Origin: an uncultured Acidobacteriia bacterium
Lineage (GTDB): Bacteria > Acidobacteriota > Terriglobia > Bryobacterales > Bryobacteraceae
Assembly: GCA_903923395.1 (NCBI GenBank)
Contig: CAIXXM010000065.1
Span: forward strand, 1-45,468
Direction: 5' to 3'
Length of the DNA stretch: 45,468 nt
The translations under genes and the position numbers were made by a program. The notes below the pieces were generated by a model. It made no database searches. It was given only the letters and a program-made list of their open reading frames with translations, and was not told where the DNA came from. Positions 38,154 to 45,468 of the stretch are shown in pieces; positions within the stretch are counted from its first letter, which is position 1; every line of letters starts with the position of its first letter.

Positions 38154-40442
38154 TTAGTCTCCCACCGCAACCGGCTGCAGGAAGCTTGTCAGGATATCCG
38201 CGGAAAGCCGCATTTCCGCCAGCGAAAGCAGAAAGGCGAGCGTGGATTCCGCACCTTGGTTCCAGTTCACACGGTCCACATGCAGGCCGTCACAACAGCC
38301 GCCCGTTTGCGGAGAGTACAACTCCTTGCCCAGATCATTCCAGCCAAGGAACCAATCGAAAGCACGCTGCGCCTGTTCATTCCACCAGAGATCTCCTGTG
38401 ATCCGGAAGGCCGCCAGACAAGCGGAGACCGTGGCATTGGCCTCCACCGGCTGCTGATCGAAGTCCGCACGGGCGCCGCCGCGTACGTGGAAGCCATTGC
38501 TGCCAATGGGGCGGAAATGTCCCTGTTCGGAGGTTTGGATTTCCACGAGCCACCGCAAGGATTCCAGACCCAGTGCGAGCACGTCGTCACGCCCCATGGC
38601 ACTGCCGCTTAGGATCAGCGCATGAGGAATCTTCGCATTGTCATACGAAAGGCTTTCCTCATACCAGCGCCAGTCCTGCTGGGCGGTGCGGTGATAGATA
38701 TCCGTGAGCCTCCAAACCAAGGTATCCCGGATCTGGTTTACCATGCTGTCGCCGCCCAAACGGCGCAAATATTCATGGATTCCGATGAGCGCAAAGGCCC
38801 ATGCCCGCGGCGACCGGCATTCCAGCAACTCCGGTAATCCACGGGAGAAGATCTGGCCCGCCAGCATCTGAAAACTGCGGTAAGGAGAGCGGCCCACCGC
38901 CGTGCCAAGTGCCCACAATGCGCGGCCCTGGCAATCTTCGGAACCGGCCTGATCAAGCCAGCGGCGGTCAAAACTCATGAAGTTGTGAAACCTGCGGGTT
39001 CCCTGGTCAAACGCGTGATGAAGAAATGCTGCACAGGTCGTAGCGATCGACCGGACTTCATCTTGATCTCCGCCCAACTCACTCAGTTGCACCGCCAGTA
39101 CAAGAGCGCGTGCATTGTCATCCGCGCAGTAACCTTCCGCGAAGTTCGGCACCGTGAAGACTGCATGCTGGAAAACACCGGTCGCGTCCGTCATCCGGCG
39201 TAAATGCGTGAGTTTCATCTCCGGCAGTTCGCGGGGCTTGCGGTCCACGGTCTTGGCGGCGAGGAACTTATGGGCCAGTGGCGCGCCCTCCAGCCGCGCC
39301 AGTTCGAAGGAATGCATATAACGCTTCGCGGCGCTGCTCCAGATCATGTCCCGGCCAATCCTGTAAGCATTGCGCCGCATCGCATGCCGCCGGTTGTCAT
39401 CACCCAGCAAATCGATGATCGCCTCGGCCATCGCGGCCGGATTCGCAAAGGGAACCAGGGTTCCGCGCTCTTCATCGAGCAGTTCGGCGGCATGCCAATA
39501 GGGGGTGGAGACCACTGCCTTTCCCGCTCCAAACGCATAGGCCAGCGTACCGGAAGTAATTTGCGCCTCCTGTAAGTACGGAGTGATATACAGGTCTGCC
39601 GCGCCAATAAACTCTTTCAGATTTTCCAGATCGACAAACTGGTTGTAGAAGATGACATTCGCTCCAACCTTGTTCTTGCGCGCCAGAATCTCAAGACTGA
39701 GCCGGTATGCCTCGCCGTGTTCGCGAAGTTCGTTGGGGTGGGTTGCCCCAAGAATGACATACACAACGTCGGGAAACTTCGCGACAATCGCCGGCAGAGC
39801 GTTGAGCACATGTTCGATTCCCTTATTGGGCGAAAGCAGACCAAAAGTAAGCAAAACGATCTTGCCTTCCACTCCGAACTGATCTTTATAGTAGGCAGGG
39901 TCAACAAAGCCGACATCGGGAATGCCGTGGGCAATCAGATCGATGCGGTTCGCGGGTGCATGATAAATCTCCCGCAGCATTTGCATACCGCGTTGCGACA
40001 TCACCACGAATCTGGTGGAAAGTGAGATTAGTTCCTGCATCACACGGCGCTGGGCCGGATCGGGATCGCGAAGAACTGTATGGAAAGTCGTCACCACAGG
40101 CATTCTCAGTTCGCGCAGCAGAGCCAGAATGTGACTGCCGGCAACCCCGCCAAAGATGCCGAACTCATGCTGCAGGCAGACGATGTCCACGTCGGAGATG
40201 TTGAGAAAATCCGCCGCCCGCAGATAAGAGGCGATATCCTGCTCCTCAATTTCAAAGCGGACGACCTCGGGATATTCGTAGCCGGTTTTGATGTCATTGA
40301 CAGAAACGCAGAGGCACTCACTTTGGGGATACTCCGTGGCCACCGCGGCCAACACATCAGAAGTGAACGTGGCGATACCGCACTTTCTCGGCAGGTGATC
40401 GCCGACGAACGCTATTTTTTGGATTCCACGGGTCTCAGTCAT
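38154..40442 (-). CDS. Bifunctional protein: GT4 glycosyltransferase fused to an (alpha/alpha)6 glycosidase-like domain
   Basis: ATG at 40442 follows AAGGAAG by 5 bases and gives 762 residues; a GTG at 40460 would remove that ribosome-binding site from the leader. Residues about 8-390 are a GT4 domain (GDHLPRKCGIATFTSDVL, LQHEFGIFGGVAGSH, LLTFGLLSPNKGIEHVLNAL, YLQEAQITSGTLAYAFGAGKAVVST). Residues about 410-755 form a helical domain with GYCADDNARALVLAVQL, RWYEESLSYDNAKIPHALI and GCCDGLHVDRVNWNQGAEST, resembling six-hairpin glycosidases. Making and trimming one glycan in a single polypeptide is inferred. It is the first gene of the operon. Confidence 0.88.
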   Translation of the reverse strand: MTETRGIQKIAFVGDHLPRKCGIATFTSDVLAAVATEYPQSECLCVSVNDIKTGYEYPEVVRFEIEEQDIASYLRAADFLNISDVDIVCLQHEFGIFGGVAGSHILALLRELRMPVVTTFHTVLRDPDPAQRRVMQELISLSTRFVVMSQRGMQMLREIYHAPANRIDLIAHGIPDVGFVDPAYYKDQFGVEGKIVLLTFGLLSPNKGIEHVLNALPAIVAKFPDVVYVILGATHPNELREHGEAYRLSLEILARKNKVGANVIFYNQFVDLENLKEFIGAADLYITPYLQEAQITSGTLAYAFGAGKAVVSTPYWHAAELLDEERGTLVPFANPAAMAEAIIDLLGDDNRRHAMRRNAYRIGRDMIWSSAAKRYMHSFELARLEGAPLAHKFLAAKTVDRKPRELPEMKLTHLRRMTDATGVFQHAVFTVPNFAEGYCADDNARALVLAVQLSELGGDQDEVRSIATTCAAFLHHAFDQGTRRFHNFMSFDRRWLDQAGSEDCQGRALWALGTAVGRSPYRSFQMLAGQIFSRGLPELLECRSPRAWAFALIGIHEYLRRLGGDSMVNQIRDTLVWRLTDIYHRTAQQDWRWYEESLSYDNAKIPHALILSGSAMGRDDVLALGLESLRWLVEIQTSEQGHFRPIGSNGFHVRGGARADFDQQPVEANATVSACLAAFRITGDLWWNEQAQRAFDWFLGWNDLGKELYSPQTGGCCDGLHVDRVNWNQGAESTLAFLLSLAEMRLSADILTSFLQPVAVGD

Positions 40443-40524
40443 AGGGTCTTCCTTGATCACGCGGTAACAGGGTGCAATCGGCGCGCCGAAGGTTTAGTCC
40501 ATAGCTCTCAGTGGCAGAGCGGCT

Positions 40525-40544
40525 CCGGCAGTGGCCGGCAGTGA
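40525..40544. repeat. 10-bp tandem repeat beside the operator-like palindrome
   Basis: CCGGCAGTGG (40525-40534) is followed directly by CCGGCAGTGA (40535-40544), one mismatch at the last base. It abuts the palindrome at 40542. Confidence 0.7.
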
Positions 40545-40563
40545 CCGCCGGCGGTCATTGACC
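40542..40563. promoter_or_regulatory. Candidate operator: perfect 16-bp palindrome plus third half-site
   Basis: TGACCGCC (40542-40549) and GGCGGTCA (40550-40557) form a perfect palindrome that reads TGACC-N6-GGTCA. After one base a third TGACC follows (40559-40563). It lies in the 233-base gap between divergent genes, about 100 bases from the GT4-GH start and about 113 bases from the SYLF-gene start. The half-site order and spacing match 34469-34492. Confidence 0.55.
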
Positions 40564-40675
40564 TGCGGAAATGTCATTCCCACGGTCCCCCAAAGAGGGG
40601 AAGGCCCAGCCGATTCAACGAGACGCAGTCGGGCAGCCACTTGCACTCTGGAAAGCGTAAAGAAAAGGAACACTA

Positions 40676-41350
40676 ATGAAACGAATCAAATTGACTCTTG
40701 CCATTCTTGGCGCTGCTGCTCTGTGCAGTGCTGAAACTTCCGCGGAGCGCCTGGGGCAGGCAACCAGCGTACTCAGCGATATCATGGACGCGCCCGATGG
40801 CGGCGTGCCGCATGAACTGATGGAGAAGGCCCAATGCGTTGTGATTATCCCCGGCCTGAAGAAAGGTGCCTTTATCTTCGGTGGCAAGTATGGCCGGGGT
40901 TACATTACCTGCCGCGCAGCCTCCGGCAGAGGCTGGTCGGCTCCCGCCGGTGTCACTGTGGAAGGCGGCAGCTTCGGTTTCCAGATCGGCGGTGAAGAAG
41001 TAGACGCCCTGATGCTGGTGATGAGCAAAAGCGGTGCGACCAAACTGCTGCAAAGTAAATTCACGCTGGGCGGGGATGCCTCTGTCGCAGCCGGTCCTGT
41101 AGGGCGCACCACAGCGGCTGCCACAGACCTGCAGATGCATGCCGAAATTCTGACTTACTCACGAACCCGTGGTGTCTTTGCCGGCCTGTCCCTCGGCGGT
41201 GCGACCATGCGCCCCGATAAACAATCCAACCAGGAGCTCTACCACAGCAGCCGCAGCAACCAACAAATCGTGTTCGGCAAGACAGTTCCCCCGCCGGCGG
41301 CAGCGCAGCTTCGCGAGAATCTCTCGAAGTATTCGATGCACAAGGAATAG
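40676..41350 (+). CDS. SYLF-domain (YSC84-like) lipid-binding secreted protein
   Basis: ATG at 40676 follows AAAAGGAA by 6 bases and gives 224 residues with a signal peptide (KRIKLTLAILGAAALCSA). The SYLF/Las17-binding-type domain is evident: VLSDIMDAPDGGVPHELMEKAQCVVIIPGLKKGAFIFGGKYGRG, RGWSAPAGVTVEGGSFGFQIGGEEVD, and AEILTYSRTRGVFAGLSLGGA. The domain binds phosphoinositides in eukaryotes; bacterial relatives are periplasmic or outer-membrane proteins, often in stress clusters. It is divergent from the GT/GH130 operon and shares the operator-like region with it. Confidence 0.9.
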   Translation: MKRIKLTLAILGAAALCSAETSAERLGQATSVLSDIMDAPDGGVPHELMEKAQCVVIIPGLKKGAFIFGGKYGRGYITCRAASGRGWSAPAGVTVEGGSFGFQIGGEEVDALMLVMSKSGATKLLQSKFTLGGDASVAAGPVGRTTAAATDLQMHAEILTYSRTRGVFAGLSLGGATMRPDKQSNQELYHSSRSNQQIVFGKTVPPPAAAQLRENLSKYSMHKE

Positions 41351-41459
41351 CCCGTTACTGCAATTCACTTCGATCCGCGCAGGGTCCATCGCAGAGATGG
41401 GCCCGGCGCGGATTTTTCATTTCAGTACGCATGTTTTGTGCTGATATGCTTTGATCGCC

Positions 41460-43073
41460 ATGCTCCTTCCGCGCCTCCTGTTTGTTCTGTCCCTTGGCCC
41501 ACTGGGCTGGGCGGGTACCGATATCGTCCGCACCGGGCAGGGTGCAGTGGAAGGTTTGGGCGCACAACCCTCCGGCGTGCGGCAATTCCGGGGAATTCCA
41601 TTCGCCAAACCACCCGTGGGTGAGTTGCGTTGGACAGAACCACAGCCTCCCGCCAAGTGGACAGGGACGCGTGCCGCCAAAGAGTTTGGCCCGCGCTGCA
41701 TGCAGTTGCCCATCTATGGCGACATGGGCTTCCGCTCCAACGGCGTCAGCGAAGACTGTCTTTACCTGAACGTCTGGACGCCCGCGAAAGCAGCCAATGC
41801 CAAGCTGCCAGTGCTCGTGTACTACTTCGGAGGCGGCTTTCAGGCGGGCGACGGCTCGGAACCGCGCTATGACGGAGAGAGCCTGGCGGCCAGGGGCATC
41901 GTGACGGTGACCATCAGCTACCGGCTCGGCGTCTTCGGCTTCCTCGCGCATCCGGAATTAACCAGGGAATCCGCCCACCACGGGTCCGGCAATTACGCAC
42001 TGCTGGATCAACGTGCCGCGCTGCTGTGGGTGAAAGCCAATATCGCGGCGTTTGGAGGAGATCCGGCACGGGTCACCATTGCCGGAGAATCGGCCGGGTC
42101 CATTGCAGTCAGCGCACAAATGGCATCACCGCTTTCGAAGGATCTGATGGCAGGTGCGATTGGCGAGAGCGGCTCGATTCTGGGCGCACTGTCCGCGGTT
42201 CCTTTATCAGAGGCCGAAGCGCAGGGAGTAAAATTCGGCGAGTCTATGAAAACGCCGGGGCTGGCAGCACTCCGTGCCATTCCCGCGCAACAATTGCTGG
42301 AAGCAGCAGGCAAGCCCGGCGCGGCCCGGTTCAGTCCGACCGTGGATGGGTATTTCTTCCCGGAAGACCCTGCGGCAATCTTCGCGGCAGGCAAACAGGC
42401 GCATGTGCCACTGCTGGCCGGCTGGAATTCCGAAGAAATGAATGGCCGTGCCGTGCTGGGGCGCGACGAGCCAACACCGGAAAACCTGGAAAAGGCCATC
42501 CTGCGACTCTACGGAGAGCACGGTGCGGCAGTCGCAAAGGAATACCACGCATCGACCAATGAGGAAGCGCGCGACGTCGCAACAGCGCTGGCCAGCGACA
42601 GGTTTATTGCCCTGAGCACCTGGAGGTGGCTGGATCTGGCCGCAAACACGGGCGGGAAGCCTGTGTACCGCTATTATTACTCCCGCCCCCGGCCGGCCAT
42701 GCGCGCAGCCCTGGGCAACGCAACCGCTGGACTAGCGGGCGGAGTGGTTCGCGCCACCGGTACTGCCGCAGCCGCTCCAAGACCCGCGCCGCGCGGGGCG
42801 GTCCACTCGGCCGAGATCGAATATGCGCTGGGCAATCTGGCAGGCAACCAGGTCTACGACTGGACGCCGGATGATGCCAAAGTCTCGGCTCTTATGGAGA
42901 GCTACTTCGCGAATTTCATCAAGTCCGGTGACCCGAACGGAGACGGCTTGCCCGTGTGGCCCGTGGTAAGAAAGGGCGGCCCGGCGGAGTATATGCACAT
43001 CGATGTGGAGTCCAAGGCCGAGGTCGAGCAGCACCGCGGACGGTACGAGTTGTTGGACCGTTTGGGCAAGTGA
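41460..43073 (+). CDS. Secreted type B carboxylesterase
   Basis: ATG at 41460 gives 537 residues with a signal peptide (LLPRLLFVLSLGPLGWAG); a TTG at 41451 is the alternative. Family signatures are RQFRGIPFAKPPVGELRW (41-58), SEDCLYLNVW (97-106), YYFGGGFQAGDG and TIAGESAGSIAVSAQ, with the nucleophile S211 in GESAG. The acid is likely the Glu in GWNSEEMNG and the catalytic His the one in PRGAVHSAEIEYALGNL. These enzymes hydrolyse esters of broad range; the natural substrate is unknown. It lies alone between the SYLF gene and the response regulator. Confidence 0.92.
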   Translation: MLLPRLLFVLSLGPLGWAGTDIVRTGQGAVEGLGAQPSGVRQFRGIPFAKPPVGELRWTEPQPPAKWTGTRAAKEFGPRCMQLPIYGDMGFRSNGVSEDCLYLNVWTPAKAANAKLPVLVYYFGGGFQAGDGSEPRYDGESLAARGIVTVTISYRLGVFGFLAHPELTRESAHHGSGNYALLDQRAALLWVKANIAAFGGDPARVTIAGESAGSIAVSAQMASPLSKDLMAGAIGESGSILGALSAVPLSEAEAQGVKFGESMKTPGLAALRAIPAQQLLEAAGKPGAARFSPTVDGYFFPEDPAAIFAAGKQAHVPLLAGWNSEEMNGRAVLGRDEPTPENLEKAILRLYGEHGAAVAKEYHASTNEEARDVATALASDRFIALSTWRWLDLAANTGGKPVYRYYYSRPRPAMRAALGNATAGLAGGVVRATGTAAAAPRPAPRGAVHSAEIEYALGNLAGNQVYDWTPDDAKVSALMESYFANFIKSGDPNGDGLPVWPVVRKGGPAEYMHIDVESKAEVEQHRGRYELLDRLGK

Positions 43074-43124
43074 AGCTGGAGTGAGCCGCTGCCCGCCTGT
43101 TAACGTGGGAAGTGGACCATACCT

Positions 43125-43817
43125 GTGAAGCAGCGAATTCTTATGATCGAAGACGAGGAAGGTCTCGTCCTTACGATTTCCGACCGCCTCATTTCCGAGG
43201 GCTACCAGGTGGATTCTTCGGGCGACGGTGACGAAGGCCTCCAGAAGGCCATGACCGGGGCCTATGATTTGATCCTCCTCGACATCATGTTGCCCGGCCG
43301 CAGTGGCTTCGATATCTGCCGCCGCCTGCGGCAGGCTGGCATCCGGACCTCCATCCTGATGTTGACCGCCCGCAGCCAGACCATCGACAAAGTCGAAGGT
43401 CTGCAGATTGGCGCGGACGACTACATGACCAAGCCGTTCGACATGATGGAACTGCTCGCCCGAATCGAGGCACTGCTCCGCCGCAGCGCTCCGGCACCGG
43501 TGAAGCAGGCCGAAAGCCAGATCTTCCAGTTCGGTGGCGTCACCGTGGATTTCCGCAGCACGGAAGTGAAGAAAGATGGCAAGGCTGTGCTGCTCAGTGC
43601 CCGCGAGTTCCAACTGCTGCGGTATCTCATTGAGCACCGCGGCGCATTGATCACCCGCGAAGAACTGCTCTCGAAGGTTTGGGGCTACGCGCCGCATCTC
43701 TTCACCCGCACCGTGGACGTCCACATGGCCTGGCTGCGGCAAAAACTGGAAGACAACCCGCGCGCGCCGGAGTTTCTGCTCACCATCCGCGGCTTGGGAT
43801 ACAAACTGGCAGCGTGA
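43125..43817 (+). CDS. OmpR-family response regulator, no kinase nearby
   Basis: A GTG at 43125 gives 230 residues. The receiver domain has the acidic pocket (E9, D10), phosphoacceptor D53 in LLLDIMLPGRSG and K103 in DDYMTKPFD. The winged-helix DNA-binding domain (about 130-228) contains LSAREFQLLRYLIEHRGALITREELLSKVWGY and TVDVHMAWLRQKLEDNP. All phosphorylation residues are intact. No histidine kinase is beside it; the coupled gene downstream is a TIR-like protein. Its stop overlaps that gene's start as GTGA. Confidence 0.94.
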   Translation: MKQRILMIEDEEGLVLTISDRLISEGYQVDSSGDGDEGLQKAMTGAYDLILLDIMLPGRSGFDICRRLRQAGIRTSILMLTARSQTIDKVEGLQIGADDYMTKPFDMMELLARIEALLRRSAPAPVKQAESQIFQFGGVTVDFRSTEVKKDGKAVLLSAREFQLLRYLIEHRGALITREELLSKVWGYAPHLFTRTVDVHMAWLRQKLEDNPRAPEFLLTIRGLGYKLAA

Positions 43818-44725
43818 AGTCCGTCTGTCTATTACACGCCCCGGCGGACCGTGCTGCAGCCATGGAACTCAAACTGTTTCTGGAATGCGGCTGCGACGTC
43901 GATTGCTTTCTCGAAGAGGCAACCGACATCGTCCATTCGGCCGCACACCGCGGACTCTCCGGCGATGTCCTGCTCCTGCTGCTCTCGAAAGCCCTCGGTC
44001 CGTGGCCGGAACGGCGCCACTGGGAACCGGTGCTGACCGGCGAGGCGCAATCCATTGGCGTGGAAGTTCTGGCGCTGGCACTTGAACCCTGCAGCTATCC
44101 AAAGGTGCTCCACACGTTCCATTCGCGCCGGGCTTTAAAGCGCTGGCTCTGGCACCGCAGTGCGGCCGATAAGGAATCGCCGGAATGGGAAGAGTGCTAC
44201 CGTCTGCTCAGTGACCAGCCGGGGCGCATGGAAATGCCGCTCACGGCCGCCCGCAGCTTTGTCTTCGAAGCAGCCATGGAGTTCGCGCAAGTGATCTGGG
44301 TGCCATGCGCCGGCAGGACGCCAGTGCAGCAGTGCGCCACGGCCGGACTGGCGCTGGGTCTGGAGTTGCGTGACGAAGCAGAAATCATCCGCGCGCGCGT
44401 GGAAGAAACGCTGGCCCGATCGCGGGTTCTTGTGGTCTTCGAAGGCCTGACCGGAGCAGCACCGTTTGCAGTCCACGGCCGGGCCTCTGCCTTGCTCACC
44501 AGCGATACGGACTCACCCGCACCACCGCCCGCCACCTATGCCGCGGCACGCCAGTTCGTTCTGGCAGGCAGACTGGCCGAAGCATTCGAGATCTTCTCGT
44601 CGCTCCCGCTAACGGAAGATACCCGCCGGGAAATGGCCTGGATTCTCAATGAATGGGACCGTTGCGATGAGGCGAACATCATCCACCCCGGTCACCTGCA
44701 TGCCAATCAATTGAGTTTGTTTTAG
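43814..44725 (+). CDS. Protein with TIR-like N-terminal domain and helical C-terminus
   Basis: A GTG at 43814 overlaps the response-regulator stop and gives 303 residues. The first 110 residues fit the TIR fold order: strand SVCLLHAPAD, helix MELKLFLECG, strand CDVDCFLEE, strand SGDVLLLLLSKAL, then W64 and RRHWEPVL (67-74), with strand VEVLALALEP. E71 is the nearest candidate for the catalytic Glu of TIR NADases, but the WxxxE spacing is not canonical. A middle region has AARSFVFEAAMEFAQVIWVPC. The last 60 residues (YAAARQFVLAGRLAEAFEIFSSL) look TPR-like. No database check was possible. Function is unknown; signalling or NAD consumption is a guess. Confidence 0.55.
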   Translation: MKSVCLLHAPADRAAAMELKLFLECGCDVDCFLEEATDIVHSAAHRGLSGDVLLLLLSKALGPWPERRHWEPVLTGEAQSIGVEVLALALEPCSYPKVLHTFHSRRALKRWLWHRSAADKESPEWEECYRLLSDQPGRMEMPLTAARSFVFEAAMEFAQVIWVPCAGRTPVQQCATAGLALGLELRDEAEIIRARVEETLARSRVLVVFEGLTGAAPFAVHGRASALLTSDTDSPAPPPATYAAARQFVLAGRLAEAFEIFSSLPLTEDTRREMAWILNEWDRCDEANIIHPGHLHANQLSLF

Positions 44726-44889
44726 TGTATTGCGCCGTAGTCCCGAGTCGCCCATGGGTCACAGTCTCACTCATGGCAGTTAGCAGACGGGCTAACTAAG
44801 CGCGCCCGACAATCGTTTGAACACCGGTATTCTGCTTGATGCCAACCACTAGTTGGAACGTTCCGGCACTATCGCGACTCCATAGAATC

Positions 44890-45468
44890 ATGCGGATCAT
44901 TGTGTTCCTCATACTCGTCCCACAGGTCATTGCCAGCGCCGCCGTGCCGGTGATCCAGAACGTGACCGACGCAGCGGCTTACGGCCCGCGTGTAGCACCG
45001 GGTTCTCTGGCCGTGTTGTTCGGCGCGGGTCTCGCCAGCTCCACAGCATCCGCCAACACCCTGCCCCTGACCACGAATCTGGCAGGGACCACCCTGACCG
45101 TGGCGGGAAAGACCGCACCGCTGCTCTATGTGAGTCCGGCACAGATCAATTTCCAGGTACCCGCCGCGACGCCAGCCGGCACCGCGAAAGTAATTGTCAA
45201 CGGCCCCGGCGGAGCCAGTGCGGCCTACAGCTTGACCATAACCGCGCAGGCCCCCGCGATTTTCCAGTACGGCACCAACCATGCCATGGCCCAGAATGCA
45301 GATGGGTCACTCAACAGCACTTCCGCGCGCGCCGCTTCCGGCTCCTACATCACCGTCTATCTGACCGGACAGGGGGCCGTGAATAATCCAGTGGCCGATG
45401 GACAGGCGACCCCGGCGAGTCCGCTGGCCACCGCGACCGCGACGGCGACCGCAACCATCGGAACAACA
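44890..45468 (+). CDS. Secreted protein with Solibacter-type C-terminal domain (3' end outside window)
   Basis: ATG at 44890 gives 193 codons that run to the window edge without a stop. A signal peptide (RIIVFLILVPQVIASA) is followed directly by the domain described from Solibacter as TIGR03437: VIQNVTDAAAYGPRVAPGSLAVLFG, then LYVSPAQINFQVPAATPAGTAKVIV, AYSLTITAQAPAIFQ, and ITVYLTGQGAVNNPVADGQATP. This domain is usually at the C-terminus of long surface proteins; here it is nearly the whole protein so far. The last 30 bases are a simple GCGACC/GCGACG repeat coding for Ala-Thr. Confidence 0.9.
   Translation, partial: MRIIVFLILVPQVIASAAVPVIQNVTDAAAYGPRVAPGSLAVLFGAGLASSTASANTLPLTTNLAGTTLTVAGKTAPLLYVSPAQINFQVPAATPAGTAKVIVNGPGGASAAYSLTITAQAPAIFQYGTNHAMAQNADGSLNSTSARAASGSYITVYLTGQGAVNNPVADGQATPASPLATATATATATIGTT

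Noticed and set aside
45440-45468. GCGACC/GCGACG simple repeat at the right edge
   Set aside because: It encodes an Ala-Thr linker in the surface protein. Such linkers are common next to this domain and the window ends here, so nothing more can be said.

Overview
The window is a 45.5 kb stretch of high-GC, densely packed chromosome from a member of the Acidobacteria, most likely the Solibacter/Bryobacter group (Bryobacterales). The best marker is the truncated secreted protein at the right edge. It carries the C-terminal domain described from Candidatus Solibacter (the TIGR03437 type). An ECF sigma factor fused head-to-tail to a kinase-TPR gene, a haem-c/copper-monooxygenase-like secreted protein and several small acidobacterial-type hypotheticals fit the same lineage. 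I see no phage, insertion sequence, CRISPR array, rRNA or tRNA gene, so this reads as ordinary core and accessory chromosome.

Layout. 1-4.7 kb (+): the end of a GDP-fucose synthase, an ECF sigma factor directly abutting a membrane Ser/Thr kinase with TPRs, and a PAP2/haloperoxidase-like enzyme. 4.8-8.1 kb: a ketosynthase with type II polyketide-like active-site context (-), a divergent membrane protein (+), an alpha/beta hydrolase plus a small protein (-), and DinB (+). 8.0-14.2 kb: a haem c/PHM-like secreted protein (+), a DUF2314 membrane-anchored protein (-), a molybdopterin oxidoreductase, a lipoprotein, a TMEM175-like channel and a small conserved protein (all +). 14.1-28.3 kb: a long run of minus-strand genes. 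In transcription order these are ruvX, mltG, a small unknown, a GGDEF protein, a PD-(D/E)XK-like protein, a System I cytochrome c maturation operon (ccmE-ccmF-ccmH-zinc ribbon-beta-sandwich protein-ccmA-ccmB-ccmC-ccmD), a KimA-like permease, a Uma2 protein and a GYHxT-motif protein. 28.3-31.3 kb (+): a structured leader, an AI-2E family permease, pta and a secreted protein. 31.3-32.9 kb (-): nadB.

33.1-41.4 kb holds a secreted TPR protein and a stress-type cluster: CsbD, lmo0937-family and DUF3309 mini-proteins, a three-gene GT4/GH130/GT4-glycosidase operon and a SYLF-domain protein. 41.4-45.5 kb (+): a type B carboxylesterase, an orphan OmpR-type response regulator translationally coupled to a TIR-like/TPR-like protein, and the Solibacter-type surface protein.

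How the genes fit together. The ccm operon exports haem and attaches it to proteins with CxxCH motifs; the secreted protein at 8.0-9.4 kb is one such client. This Ccm set is unusual: CcmE has Cys in place of the haem-binding His, CcmH is cysteine-rich, no CcmG or CcmI is present, and two extra membrane-anchored proteins are built into the overlapping gene chain. The stress-type cluster has two intergenic sites with the same three-half-site layout, TGACC-N6-GGTCA-N1/2-TGAC. One lies upstream of csbD. The other lies between the GT/GH130 operon and the SYLF gene. I take this as a candidate shared operator and one of the two most interesting signals in the window. The other is a run of hairpins at 28.37-28.46 kb, two of which show CGGAGGAC in their loops.
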